DNA from: Chlorops oryzae
Lineage: Eukaryota > Arthropoda > Insecta > Diptera > Chloropidae
NCBI GenBank assembly: GCA_020466095.1
Contig: CM035809.1
Span: 27,138,063 to 27,202,062 of the forward strand
Length of the DNA: 64,000 bases
Direction of reading: 5' to 3'
Each line of letters opens with the position of its first letter. Positions within the stretch are counted from its first letter, which is position 1. Made by a program: the position numbers and the translations under genes. This document shows, piece after piece, positions 12,301 to 23,700 of the stretch. The notes under the pieces are model-generated. The model saw nothing but the letters and a program-made list of their open reading frames with translations. It did not search any database and had not been told where the DNA came from.

Positions 12301-14720
12301 GAGTGTGATGGTGATGATGTTGATGGTTGAGTGGATGGTGTTGATGGTGTTGATGGTGATGGTGTGTGTTGATGGTGATTGATGGTGATTGATGTGGTTG
12401 ATGTATGGATGTTGATGGTGTGATGATTGGTGATGATGGTGTGAGTGTGATGTTGATGGATGTGATGGTGATGATGATGGTGTTGATGGTGTATGGTGTT
12501 GATGGTGTTGATGTGTTGATGGTGTTGATTTGTGTGTGTTGATGGTGTTGATGGTGTTGATGGTGATTGATGGTGTGATGTGTGATGGTGTTGATGGTGT
12601 GATGGTGTTGATGGTGTGATGTGTTGTGGTGTTGATGTGATGATGGTGTGATGGTGTTGATGTGATGGTGTTGATGGTGATGATGTGTGATGGTGTTGAT
12701 GGTGTTGATGGTGTTGATGTGTGATGGTGTTGATGGTGTTTAAATTGTAAAATATACCTTCCGACAGTTCTCCAGCTCTACTGAGATGACTGAGAATTTC
12801 TTCAATTCATGTCTTTATATACGTTTCCGAAATCATGAATTCAGTGAGAATTGTAGGAATTTTTTGAAAAAAAGTACCATTTCTCGGGGTAGTTTTGCAT
12901 TTGGAGGGAAATAATGATTGGAAATTTGTTTTCAGGGCGAATACCATCAAAGACAACTATGAGCGTATTCGGAAGGTGCTTTTGGGGGTTAAAGCCCCCC
13001 TCGAAATGTGGGAAATTACAAAGGGGATTGAGAAAATGATCTCGGTGGATAGTTTTGTTATGTCCTAAACCAAACCACTTCTGAAAAAATTTTCTGCGTC
13101 GATGCGTTTTGGAAGGCAACTAAAAACTCATGATAGCTTGTATTTCCTTACCCTTTTGGGTCCCATGGAAGAAGGGTATACAGTTTTTCCAGCGGGCTGC
13201 ATCAAGGCATCGAGGAGTTTAAGTGGGCCAGGACAAATTCATTTGAATGAATTTGATTCCGTCGGCGTTGGGAATATCTCCCTGAAGAGTTTTTTAAAGT
13301 GTACATTGGAAAGAAAGAGATTGTAGTTGGGTGCCTTAGTCGCATCGTTTCTAATCTAAACGCAGACTTGTAAGAAGAATATTTAATCATTTGTTTTATA
13401 ATAAATATTCAAAGGAAGAAAAAACATCAAAATGTACTATATACTCTTTTTAGAAAAACAATACGTTCCCTTCCAAAAACGCTTTCTTTTGATTGATTTA
13501 GCGCTTTTTGAAATTCGAAATTTGGAATCATTGATTTCCGGTGCTTTTTAGCGCAATTTCAAAATTAATCGGCGCTTTTTCCATCTGACGAGTTGGCAAC
13601 ACTGCTTAAGTGTCCCATTTTACAAACCAAATGAGAATTATAGGCGACATGCTGAAATTTTATTCTATGCACTCATGCCAGAACGAGTGGGTTTTTTCGC
13701 TTTGAGGGATTTTTTCGATTTGACCTTTTACCAAAAATCACTTTGAATGTTTCACAAGGGATTTTTACTGATCACTTTCCTAAAGAAAACTGAAATAAAG
13801 AGGTTTTTTTGAATATTCAAGGGAAAAGAGTCGCCAAACTATTGCCAAGCATCAGTGCTGGTTAGAAAGTATGGAGAATTGAGTAAGAACGGTTTTAAAA
13901 ATGGGCTTCTGGGGAGAGATACTTAAGCACAGTATTTTATTAACTTATTTTATGTGGGTATGTATCGATACTATCGACATTTCAAACTATCGATAGTTTT
14001 CCAGCTCTATTAATTGGTGATGCCACATAGCGATATTGAGTTATCGAAATGAACGTTTTCTTTTAAGACTTATCGATATATTTTGCGATCTTTTGCACAG
14101 TGGAAAAATATTATTAAATTTTTTTTTTTTTTTTTTTATAGATGCCTTCTGAGATTTTAGAGGTTTGCAGAAATTGGCACAAGCTGGAGGAGAATAAATC
14201 TTCTACAAGCACCGTGGGCGCGATTGAGAAAGAATTGGATAAAAAGAAAGCAGCCGCCGATGAAAGATTAAAATCGATGTAAGAAGAATTTGAAAGACAT
14301 ATTACGTAAAGTTATTCTAAACTTAATTTGTCTTACAGAGATCAGCAAGTAGAAAAAGCTCGTGCGGATCTTCGAGCGATGCGAGCATCGAATAATACTC
14401 TCGATAAAAAAATTGATGGACTCAAAATTGATATTTCCGGGTTACACCTAAAACAAGATCCTCTGAAACAAGTGAAGTTAGAAAAGGACAGAAAGCAGAG
14501 GTAGGAATACGTTTTTTTTTTTATGAGTCCATGTTTCCGAATCAATAAACATTCTCCATTATATAGAATTTCGAAATTCTTGAAATACCATAAAATGGTC
14601 GAGACAGTACGCCGCGATTATGTCCAAATTTTAGAGTTGACAACCATTTTGGAGCTTCAACGTCTACGCACTTATCCGACACTGGGATCTGCGCCTCAAT
14701 GTGCTTTAAAAGATCCATGA
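3394..14720 (+). CDS. Cfap43: CFAP43-like axonemal WD-repeat protein, copy 1
   Basis: My model has 13 exons: 3394-3416, 3488-3753, 3833-4199, 4818-6022, 7321-8111, 8174-8401, 9069-9562, 9634-10195, 10261-10381, 10567-10710, 14142-14278, 14339-14500 and 14567-14720. Lesions corrected, it gives about 1550 aa, close to vertebrate CFAP43. Residues 1-620 form a beta-propeller-like region (SLLAGH, IYVMNYPEMEKL, SWNYRTG, EWSIEW); the rest is charged coiled coil with a conserved MMDGVLEKLWEEEIKK block and an RLRTYPTL tail. CFAP43 works with CFAP44 in the axonemal tether/tether-head complex of motile cilia; in flies that implies sperm flagella. Odd points: exon 3 lacks one base near 3852, exon 5 has one extra near 7679, and exon 9 reaches TAA at 10378-10380 unless an earlier donor (GTTCTT) is used. 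These are assembly errors or early decay. The CFAP44 paralogue family is the main alternative. Confidence 0.75.
4220..4765. mobile_element. hAT-type non-autonomous element in CFAP43 intron 3
   Basis: The ends are perfect 14-bp inverted repeats CAGTGCTCGGACTT. It is flanked by a perfect 8-bp TSD CCTCTCAC (4212-4219 and 4766-4773). The interior is AT-rich and repeats GTGGTAGATTT several times. Removing the element and one TSD leaves a 64-nt intron, the normal size for this gene. Confidence 0.93.
6043..7273. mobile_element. CGAGAG-rich inverted-repeat element in CFAP43 intron 4
   Basis: The left end AAGGCCAAAGTCCAACCTAG and the reverse complement of the right end match over 27 bp with one mismatch. 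Subterminal parts are full of GCGAGAGC and CGAGACG motifs. An internal start of a related element (AAAGCCCAAAATCC) is at about 6151, and MITE A is inserted at 6853. The right end stops 47 bp before the exon-5 acceptor. I see no convincing TSD. Related elements are at 15011-15550 and about 31130-31680. Confidence 0.65.
6853..7109 (+). mobile_element. MITE family A, 8-bp TSD
   Basis: Flanked by a perfect 8-bp TSD GCTGTAAA (6845-6852 and 7110-7117). The ends are slightly diverged versions of the family terminus. It contains three units of the 19-bp GGTACC repeat. This insertion is the apparent source of the left part of the gene-capturing element at 41159-41908. Confidence 0.88.
8462..9037. mobile_element. 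hAT-type element in CFAP43 intron 6
   Basis: Starts TAGGGATGCGTATCGA and ends with TCGAGCATCCCTA. TSDs are GTCCTTAA (8454-8461) and GTCCGTAA (9038-9045), 7 of 8 matching. The interior has many TATCGATA motifs. Removing it and one TSD leaves an 83-nt intron. Confidence 0.85.
10747..14009. mobile_element. Large hAT-type element in CFAP43 intron 10
   Basis: The left end (GAGCTGGAGAAATAATCGATAG) mirrors the right end (CTATCGATAGTTTTCCAGCTC, read in reverse). TSDs are TTAATTAG (10739-10746) and TTAATTGG (14010-14017), 7 of 8 matching. Removing it and one TSD shortens the intron from 3431 to 160 nt. More than half of it is a GATGGTGTT-type tandem array. No transposase frame is visible, so it is non-autonomous. 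Confidence 0.7.
11030..12741. repeat. Trinucleotide-derived GATGGTG/GATGTT array
   Basis: About 1.7 kb built from TGATGG, TGATGA and TGTTGA units without a strict period. Long open frames (Met-Met-Val runs and the opposite-strand Ile/Thr runs) are by-products of the repeat. It lies wholly inside the 10747-14009 element. Confidence 0.95.
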
Positions 14721-14828
14721 ATTGATGAAGTTGATTTTCAAAGCGTTATATTTTCAAAGTTTTTAGGGCATTTAAGCTCGATAAAATTTCTGTTAAAAAT
14801 GTTTCGATAAACGATATGTAATAATTGT

Positions 14829-14834
14829 AATAAA
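14829..14834 (+). terminator. Polyadenylation signal AATAAA, CFAP43 copy 1
   Basis: A canonical AATAAA 109 nt after the stop codon of exon 13, in the expected 3'-UTR position. Confidence 0.55.
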
Positions 14835-15010
14835 AAGAATGTAGCTCACTATTTCTTTACTTTTACACGTAATAGTATGCTATGGAGTTGAAATTGAGGG
14901 CCGGATTTTTTCTCTCTACGTCCAGCTGTTTGGAGGTTGAACCTTAAAAGAGCTTTTGAAGTTTGTAGGGTTGCATTATGCCGGGTGTACTGTATTATAA
15001 AGAAAAATTC

Positions 15011-15550
15011 AAGCCCAAAATCCAACATTGCGAGAGCCCGATGCGAGAGCGCGAGACGAGACGCGCACAAATTTCAATACATATATGGTTCAAGCTCCAA
15101 TGTATCGCACTGCGAGACCTCGTAGCGAGAAAATTTTGAAAAATTGAATATTTCTCGTTGCGAGGCAATTTGACAGTTAATGATGTAGCTATATTTTGTG
15201 TACTCGCTATTGGGTACTTGTTTAAACTAATAAAACAAAAACTGTTCTCTGTTCCGTGAAAAAGAGCTTTTAAAATATTTCGCGAGCTTCGGTTCATTTT
15301 GTAAATTTTTTAAAAATTTTTGAAAATTTTGAATTAGAATTTAAACTCAAGTGATAAAGTATAATTTTTATGAGTACTCGGTACTCGTTAGATTGGTACT
15401 CGGTTCAAATATTGCATTAATAGAAGCGAAATTAAGCTATCATCTGCGTGACGCAAAACTTTCATTGGAGATTGAAATGCGTCACGCAAAACATTTTCGT
15501 GACGTCGCGCACTCTCGCATCGGGCTCTCGCAATATTGGATTTAGCGCTT
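15011..15550. mobile_element. CGAGAG-rich inverted-repeat element between CFAP43 copies
   Basis: The core ends AAATCCAACATTGCGAGAGC (15018) and its inverse near 15543 match over about 32 bp; weaker similarity (AAGC) extends a few bases outward. The interior shares about 400 bp with 6150-6560 in copy 1 intron 4. No clean TSD was found. Confidence 0.7.
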
Positions 15551-15716
15551 CACTCAAAATTTCAATTCAATTTGTTAATCGAAAAATATAGCAGGCTCAG
15601 GAATCGTAGAATATATTATTATTCCTTTAGTTGGCGTTAGTTCGATTTTTTAGACTCCGATGTTATGAGTTAACGTTAAAATATATTTGAAAAAAAAAAA
15701 TACTACCACCTTAAAT

Positions 15717-17863
15717 ATGTTTTTCCAAGGTTTAGCCACAACCACGTGAGTCGATCTTTCTGATAATTTTCATTTAATCATGCCAAATAAAATATCAAAT
15801 ATTCTGATCTCGCACTTTTCGCGTATTAAGTTGGACCACCAATGCCGATCCGGACACTATGGTTCCAATTGGAACCGATGCATTGGGCGCTCTAAGCAAT
15901 AACATTGTCGTTATCTATAATTTAACGAACGACTCGAAGGTCTATTTTAAAGGAGATAATGGTCAGGCATCCTGTGGCATATCATTGCTGGCCGGGCATG
16001 TTCGCTATCCAATCTTTGCTATTGCCGAAGCTGTACTTCGGCCAAAAATATACATTATTGCTTATCCCGATATGGAGAAACTTCACACTCTTTACGGTAA
16101 GTTGTAGTCGTTGTCGTTTGTGCTATTGAGCTCTCCATCCAGATTTTTCGTAGAAAAATTCCATATTCAACGAGGAGCAACTGTTTTGGAAATTCTAATT
16201 TAATCTCTATTGTTTTTTAGATCCCGATAACTTAAGGTACATCGATATAACATTCTCGGATTTCAATTTCCTTGCTTCATTGGGAGATTATCCCAAATTT
16301 AAGCTGTCCATGTGGAATATTCAGACGGGAGAATGCTTTGCTTCAGCATTAACTTATAAGAAATGCACCCGATACGCCTTATACTGCATAAAAACCGATT
16401 ACGAAGGTCTTATACAATACTCATCGACTCGGCGACAAATCCTCGTTTGGGGTACTTATCGTGCCGAAGATCGAACAACAATGGTCGAACTAGCGACAAT
16501 CGATTTATCGCAAGATTTTACACTGTGCGATTACTTTTCGATAACATGGTGGGAGGAAACGATACCCTTTGTGATCAATGATTATGGTGATCTGTTTCAG
16601 GTGGGTGTTCGTCGTTCTCATCCTTTTGAATAGAATTTAATTAAAAAATAAAAAATAAATCTAAACTTTTCCATTTCTGTAGATCGATATTGCTCAATTG
16701 CGTTTGAGAAAAGTCTGGTCAACACCGAAGGACAAATATTGCAGGCATAAATTATTCTACAATAAACTGGGTCTGGTCATTGCTGATGCAGAGGATTTTT
16801 TCTTTATTAAAAAGCCATTGGGTCCGAACAAGGAATGGTCACTCGAATGGACCATACAGGGCAACGAAGGCTTCATTCGAAAGATCGTCTCCGATTACAA
16901 TAATAATTTGAACGGAGCCACAAGTCTAGGGAATATTTATCGGCTACAGTCATCCGAGGATATGGCTTTTCTGGAACCCAAATTGACATCGAATTGTATT
17001 GTTAAAGACTTCTTAAATCTGAAGGGCATTAAGGATGAAGTTGTCCTTCTACTGATCGAAGGCGGAGAGCTGCGCGTGGTCGATCTAATACGCATGAACG
17101 CTCTATCGAAATTGAATATTGAAAATGCCCATACAATCCAGGCGCACAATTCGAATGCAATGGTAGCTGTTGGCACGACCACCGGATCCGTATTTTATAT
17201 TAACTACGAGAAAGTTCGGGCACCAGTGATCATTGCATCGGTTCAAATCGATGAAAATATTCGAATCGAACAAATAAATCTATGGGATCGTAGCTGTTTC
17301 GTTAGGGATTGCGCCAATGGATTTCATATTATGATGAGCAATTATAAGAAAACCATATCGCTGGAACGCGAACCAATGGACTGGAGTATTGTGGACTCGT
17401 TCTTATATGACGAACAACATGCGATCGTTTTCGTTGATTATAAGCATGATTATTTCATTAGCTATGCGACAGAAGCATGGATCTATAATTGGAATTTTCA
17501 GGAAAGCCGCATCCAATGCGCCGAATACGATTTACCCTTCAAATATAGGGGAGTCACATTTTTGAATGCAACACCGACGGAGGTCGAATTCGCAGCGATA
17601 CGATTGCACGATACTCATATCGATTTCTTTGTACTATCGAAGAATTCCATTCTGAATATTGTCCATTCGTTTCGAACGAATCATTATGTCCATATTAGCC
17701 GATTGACTGGAAATCGGAATGTCTTTACGTCGGGCACTCAGAGCATTGTAATGCATTTTCGCCAACATAAGAAATCGAAGACCCCGTATTTGATATCCCG
17801 GGCTCTGCTTTGCTATTATGTGCCTCAAGTTATCGTTAAAATGGACGAGTGTTTCAATGCAAA
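15717..17863 (+). CDS. Cfap43: CFAP43-like copy 2, WD-repeat half (exons 1-4)
   Basis: Exons 15717-15745, 15831-16096, 16221-16600 and 16683-17863 join without frame breaks. Donors are GTGAGT, GTAAGT, GTGGGT and GTAAGT; every acceptor is AG. Exon 2 is 266 nt in both copies and all intron phases match copy 1, so this is a head-to-tail duplicate. The encoded half (about 619 aa) has the same propeller landmarks: SWTT after the start, CGISLLAGH, KIYIIAYPDMEKL, LSMWNIQTGE, EWSLEWTI and a closing MDECFNAK. It would act in the ciliary/flagellar axoneme like copy 1. The next exon lies 7.4 kb away behind a large repeat block. This half looks functional at sequence level; whether the whole gene is depends on the damaged second half. 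Confidence 0.75.
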
Positions 17864-18036
17864 GTAAGTGAGAATGATAGCTCTCAACGATCATTGTTTG
17901 TTGAGTAAAGCATTATACCAATCAATATTATTTGGGGAGGGATCTTAGGCACTTCAAAATCTTATGTTTATCGTGATTGATTTCTCGTTGTTCCATTGTG
18001 AAAAGTAGACTTTTCGGAGGGGATTTGTACGCCCAC
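17864..18036. other. Start of the 7.4-kb intron 4 of CFAP43 copy 2
   Basis: Ordinary intronic sequence from the GTAAGT donor to the 8-bp TSD of the composite repeat. The intron runs 17864-25310 and is mostly repeat. Confidence 0.6.
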
Positions 18037-18044
18037 CCAAGAAT

Positions 18045-18202
18045 CAGTGCCGTAGCAACCATAGTGGCAAGAGGGGGCTTTGCTCCCCCACGCATTTTTG
18101 TTTTTGCCCATGAATAAAATTGAAAAAATAATTTTGCCCCCCCACGCAAATTGGAAAAATAATTTTTTCCCCCTCACGCAAAACAGAATTGCTACGGCAC
18201 TG
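18045..18202 (+). mobile_element. MITE family C, left copy
   Basis: 158 bp with perfect 14-bp inverted ends CAGTGCCGTAGCAA and TTGCTACGGCACTG. CAGTG ends fit hAT. The interior has CCCCC(C)ACGCA motifs. Confidence 0.88.
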
Positions 18203-20198
18203 GTGTTGCCTTCGTGTAGGTGCCTTCGTAGTATAGCCTTCGTATAGCCTTTTTGTTTTATTCGTGCCTTCGTATAGCCTTGTGCTGTATAGCCTTCGTA
18301 TAGCCTTTGTATAGCCTTCGTGATAGCCTTCGTTGCTAGCCTTATCTTGTTAGCCTTCATATAGCCTTCGTATAGCCGTCGTATAGCCTTCGTATAGCCT
18401 TCGTATAGCCTTCGTATAGCCTTCGTATAGCCTTCGTATAGCCTTCGTATAGCCTTCGTATAGCCTTCGTATAGCCTTCGTATAGCCTTCGTATAGCCTT
18501 CGTATAGCCTTTGTATTAGCCTTCGTGATAGCCTTCGTGATAGCCTTCGTATAGCCTTCGTATAGCCTTCGTGATAGCCTTCGTGTAGCCTTCGTTAGCC
18601 GTCGTATAGCCTTCGTATAGCCTTCGTGTAGCCTTCGTGTAGCCTTCGTGTAGCCTTCGTTAGCCTTCGTGTAGCCTTCGTGTAGCCTTCGTTAGCCTTC
18701 GTATAGCCTTCGTGTAGCCTTCGTGTAGCCTTCGTGTAGCCTTCGTGTAGCCTTCGTTAGCCTTCGTTAGCCTTCGTATAGCCTTCGTATAGCCTTCGTA
18801 TAGCCTTCGTATAGCCTTCGTTAGCCTTCGTATAGCCTTCGTATAGCCTTCGTATAGCCTTCGTAAGCCTTCGTAAGCCTTCGTATAGCCTTCGTATAGC
18901 CTTCGTATAGCCTTCGTATAGCCTTCTATAGCCTCTATAGCCTTCGTATAGCCTTCGTATAGCCTTCGTATAGCCTTCGTATGCCTTCGTATGCCTTCGT
19001 ATAGCCTTCGTTAGCCTTCGTATAGCCTTCGTATAGCCTTCGTATAGCCTTCGTATAGCCTTCGTATAGCCTTCGTATAGCCTTCGTATAGCCTTCGTAT
19101 AGCCTTCGTATAGCCTTCGTATAGCCTTCGTATAGCCTTCGTATAGCCTCGTATAGCCTTCGTATAGCCGTCGTATAGCCTTCGTATAGCCTTCGTGTAG
19201 CCTTCGTGTAGCCTTCGTATAGCCTTCGTATCGCCTTCGTATAGCCTTCGTATAGCCTTCGTATGGCCTTCGTATAGCCTTCGTATAGCCTTCGTATAGC
19301 CTTCGTATAGCCTTCGTATAGCCTTCGTATAGCCTTCGTATAGCCTTCGTATAGCCTTCGTATAGCCTTCGTATAGCCTTCGTATAGCCTTCGTATAGCC
19401 TTCGTTTAGCCTTCGTTTAGCCTTCGTTTTGCCTTCGTTTTGCCTTCGTTTCGCCTTCGTTTCGCCTTCGTTCAGCCTTCGTTTAGCCTTCGTTTAGCCT
19501 TCGTTTAGCCTTCGTTTAGCCTTCGTTTAGCCTTCGTTCAGCCTTCGTTTAGCCTTCGTTTAGCCTTCGTTTCGCCTTCGTATAGTACTCCATTTATATG
19601 TTTTTGAACTAGAGGTCGTAGGCGAACATGAACAAACACGATCATTGCAGAGCTCTTTCTGGTCCGACGGCTGGCTACGCACTGATCGAGCTAACGTATT
19701 GTCACGCTATTTATACTCTTTTCGAAATTGAGCAGAATGACTTTTTGACTCAAATAAATGATATTGTGCTCCTTAATGCCTTCGTATAGCCTTCATATAG
19801 CCGTCGTAAAGCCTTCGTTTAGCCTTCGTATAGCCTTTTTATAGCCTTCGTAAAGCCTTCGTATAGCCTTCGTATAGCCTTCGTATAGCCTTCGTATAGC
19901 CTTCGTATAGCCTTCGTATAGCCTTCGTATAGCCTTCGTATAGCCTTCGTATAGCCTTCGTATAGCCCTCGTATAGCCCTCGTACAGCCCTCGTATAGCC
20001 TTCGTATAGCCTTCGTATAGCCTTCGTATAGCCTTCGTATAGCCTTCGTGTAGCCTTCGTATAGCCTTCGTATAGCCTTCGTATAGCCTTCGTATAGCCT
20101 TCGTATAGCCTTCGTATAGCCTTCGCATAGCCTTTTGATAGCCTTCGTGCAGCCTTCGTGTAGCCTTCGTGTAGCCTTCGTGTAGCCTTTGTTTTGCC
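18203..20198. repeat. 11-bp minisatellite (TATAGCCTTCG)n in two blocks
   Basis: Blocks at about 18211-19582 and 19779-20190 repeat an 11-bp unit TATAGCCTTCG with GTGTAGC, GTTAGC and TTTAGC variants; TTTAGC variants cluster near 19400-19570. A 190-bp unique spacer lies between (19585-19775). Because 11 is not a multiple of 3 and the minus-strand unit has no stop, all minus frames stay open with repeated GYTKAIRRLYE. That is a repeat artefact, not a protein. Confidence 0.95.
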
Positions 20199-20354
20199 CA
20201 GTGCCGTAGCAACCATAGGGGCAAGAGGGGGCTTTGCCCTCCCACGCTTTTTTGTTTTTGCCCATGAATAAAATTGAAAAAATAATTTTCCCCCCCACGC
20301 AAATTGGAAAAATAATTTTTCCCCCTCACGCAAAACAGAATTGCTACGGCACTG
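20199..20354 (+). mobile_element. MITE family C, right copy
   Basis: 156 bp and nearly identical to the left copy, with the same CAGTGCCGTAGC ends and the same orientation. Its right flank is the outer TSD CCAAGAAT. Confidence 0.88.
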
Positions 20355-20383
20355 CCAAGAATGATAGAATATAAGATTAAGAC

Positions 20384-20734
20384 CATATATTATAACTATG
20401 TATGTCACTCAGGAGCCGTTTCTATTTTGGCTCTTTTCAACACGGTCTTGGGTACCCACCACGGTCTTGGGTACCCACCACGGTATTGGGTACCCACCAC
20501 GGTCTTGGGTACCTACCACGGTCTTGGGTACCCACCACGGTCTTGGGTACCCACCACGGTCTTGGGTACCCACCACGGTCTTAGGTACCCACCAAAATGA
20601 GCATTTTTCACTTAGGTACTCACCAAAAGTATTTCTCTTTCACTCTTTTTTTGCCTGCCGAGTAACATCTCTTTCTAACTCTCGCGAAATGTCCCGCCCA
20701 AAATCTATGAGAGTGACATATATAGTAATATATG
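20384..20734 (+). mobile_element. MITE family A with expanded 19-bp repeat, 8-bp TSD
   Basis: Flanked by a perfect TSD ATTAAGAC (20376-20383 and 20735-20742). It holds about eight 19-bp units (CACGGTCTTGGGTACCCAC) against two or three in other copies, so the internal minisatellite expands within the MITE family. Confidence 0.9.
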
Positions 20735-20747
20735 ATTAAGACATGCG

Positions 20748-23700
20748 CAGATTTTTGTTTTATTCGTGCCCTTGTGACGTTTTTGTTGGTGCTGCCACAT
20801 GCCTGTGTAAATTTTTAAAAATATTTCTTTGAAAAATTTTGAATTTTACTCTTGATTCAAGTTGCTGAATGTGCTTTATCTTGTTTTTTGTTAATTGGTC
20901 ATTTTACAAGAATATCTTATTTTTTAGGACGATGTATGTATGTAAATATCAGATTTTTGTTTTATTCGTGCCCTTGTGACGTTTTTGTTGGTGCTGCCAC
21001 ATGCCTGTGTAAATTTTTAAAAATATTTCTTTGAAAAATTTTGAATTTTACTCTTGATTCAAGTTGCTGAATGTGCTTTATCTTGTTTTTTGTTAATTGG
21101 TCATTTTACAAGAATATCTTATTTTTTAGGACGATGTATGTATGTAAATATCAGATTTTTGTTTTATTCGTGCCCTTGTGACGTTTTTGTTGGTGCTGCC
21201 ACATGCCTGTGTAAATTTTTAAAAATATTTCTTTGAAAAATTTTGAATTTTACTCTTGATTCAAGTTGCTGAATGTGCTTTATCTTGTTTTTTGTTAATT
21301 GGTCATTTTACAAGAATATCTTATTTTTTAGGACGATGTATGTATGTAAATATCAGATTTTTGTTTTATTCGTGCCCTTGTGACGTTTTTGTTGGTGCTG
21401 CCACATGCCTGTGTAAATTTTTAAAAATATTTCTTTGAAAAATTTTGAATTTTACTCTTGATTCAAGTTGCTGAATGTGCTTTATCTTGTTTTTTGTTAA
21501 TTGGTCATATTACAAGAATATCTTATTTTTTAGGACGATGTATGTATGTAAATATCAGATTTTTGTTTTATTCGTGCCCTTGTGACGTTTTTGTTGGTGC
21601 TGCCACATGCCTGTGTAAATTTTTAAAATATTTCTTTGAAAAATTTTGAATTTTACTCTTGATTCAAGTTGCTGAATGTGCTTTATCTTGTTTTTTGTTA
21701 ATTGGTCATTTTACAAGAATATCTTATTTTTTAGGACGATGTATGTATGTAAATATCAGATTTTTGTTTTATTCGTGCCCTTGTGACGTTTTTGTTGGTG
21801 CTGCCACATGCCTGTGTAAATTTTTAAAAATATTTCTTTGAAAAATTTTGAATTTTACTCTTGATTCAAGTTGCTGAATGTGCTTTATCTTGTTTTTTGT
21901 TAATTGGTCATTTTACAAGAATATCTTATTTTTTAGGACGATGTATGTATGTAAATATCAGATTTTTGTTTTATTCGTGCCCTTGTGACGTTTTTGTTGG
22001 TGCTGCCACATGCCTGTGTAAATTTTTAAAAATATTTCTTTGAAAAATTTTGAATTTTACTCTTGATTCAAGTTGCTGAATGTGCTTTATCTTGTTTTTT
22101 GTTAATTGGTCATATTACAAGAATATCTTATTTTTTAGGACGATGTATGTATGTAAATATCAGATTTTTGTTTTATTCGTGCCCTTGTGACGTTTTTGTT
22201 GGTGCTGCCACATGCCTGTGTAAATTTTTAAAAATATTTCTTTGAAAAATTTTGAATTTTACTCTTGATTCAAGTTGCTGAATGTGCTTTATCTTGTTTT
22301 TTGTTAATTGGTCATTTTACAAGAATATCTTATTTTTTAGGACGATGTATGTATGTAAATATCAGATTTTTGTTTTATTCGTGCCCTTGTGACGTTTTTG
22401 TTGGTGCTGCCACATGCCTGTGTAAATTTATAAAAATATTTCTTTGAAAAATTTTGAATTTTACTCTTGATTCAAGTTGCTGAATGTGCTTTATCTTGTT
22501 TTTTGTTAATTGGTCATTTTACAAGAATATCTTATTTTTTTAGGACGATGTATGTATGTAAATATCAGATTTTTGTTTTATTCGTGCCCTTGTGACGTTT
22601 TTGTTGGTGCTGCCACATGCCTGTGTAAATTTTTAAAAATATTTCTTTGAAAAATTTTGAATTTTACTCTTGATTCAAGTTGCTGAATGTGCTTTATCTT
22701 GTTTTTTGTTAATTGGTCATTTTACAAGAATATCTTATTTTTTAGGACGATGTATGTATGTAAATATCAGATTTTTGTTTTATTCGTGCCCTTGTGACGT
22801 TTTTGTTGGTGCTGCCACATGCCTGTGTAAATTTTTAAAAATATTTCTTTGAAAAATTTTGAATTTTACTCTTGATTCAAGTTGCTGAATGTGCTTTATC
22901 TTGTTTTTTTGTTAATTGGTCATTTTACAAGAATATCTTATTTTTTAGGACGATGTATGTATGTAAATATCAGATTTTTGTTTTATTCGTGCCCTTGTGA
23001 CGTTTTTGTTGGTGCTGCCACATGCCTGTGTAAATTTTTAAAAATATTTCTTTGAAAAATTTTGAATTTTACTCTTGATTCAAGTTGCTGAATGTGCTTT
23101 ATCTTGTTTTTTGTTAATTGGTCATTTTACAAGAATATCTTATTTTTTAGGACGATGTATGTATGTAAATATCAGATTTTTGTTTTATTCGTGCCCTTGT
23201 GACGTTTTTGTTGGTGCTGCCACATGCCTGTGTAAATTTTTAAAAATATTTCTTTGAAAAATTTTGAATTTTACTCTTGATTCAAGTTGCTGAATGTGCT
23301 TTATCTTGTTTTTTGTTAATTGGTCATTTTACAAGAATATCTTATTTTTTAGGACGATGTATGTATGTAAATATCAGATTTTTGTTTTATTCGTGCCCTT
23401 GTGACGTTTTTGTTGGTGCTGCCACATGCCTGTGTAAATTTTTAAAAATATTTCTTTGAAAAATTTTGAATTTTACTCTTGATTCAAGTTGCTGAATGTG
23501 CTTTATCTTGTTTTTTGTTAATTGGTCATTTTACAAGAATATCTTATTTTTTAGGACGATGTATGTATGTAAATATCAGATTTTTGTTTTATTCGTGTCC
23601 TTGTGACGTTTTTGTTGGTGCTGCCACAAGGCTGTGTAAATTTTTAAAATATTTCTTTGAAAAATTTTGAATTTTACTCTTGAATCAAGTTGCTGAATGT

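Larger units (their letters stand above)
18037..20362. mobile_element. Composite: two hAT MITEs flanking a minisatellite, one outer 8-bp TSD
   Basis: A perfect 8-bp repeat CCAAGAAT lies immediately outside the structure (18037-18044 and 20355-20362). Inside are two same-orientation copies of one MITE (18045-18202 and 20199-20354) with about 2 kb of 11-bp tandem repeat between them. Neither MITE has this TSD on both sides. The inner flanks are GTGTTGCC (after copy 1) and GTTTTGCC (before copy 2), a second 7-of-8 TSD-like pair. The array thus behaves as if inserted into the middle of a MITE already present. Confidence 0.85.

Noticed and set aside
19793..20408. Minus-strand frames of 159-197 codons with repeated GYTKAIRRLYE
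   Set aside because: They translate the 11-bp minisatellite, which stays open in every minus frame because the unit has no stop. No start context, splice sites or other sequence supports a protein.
20852..23670. A dozen identical 60-codon frames (MIQVAECALSCFLLIGH...)
   Set aside because: One closed frame per 202-bp satellite unit. The period is not a multiple of 3, and unit variation shows no sign of codon constraint.
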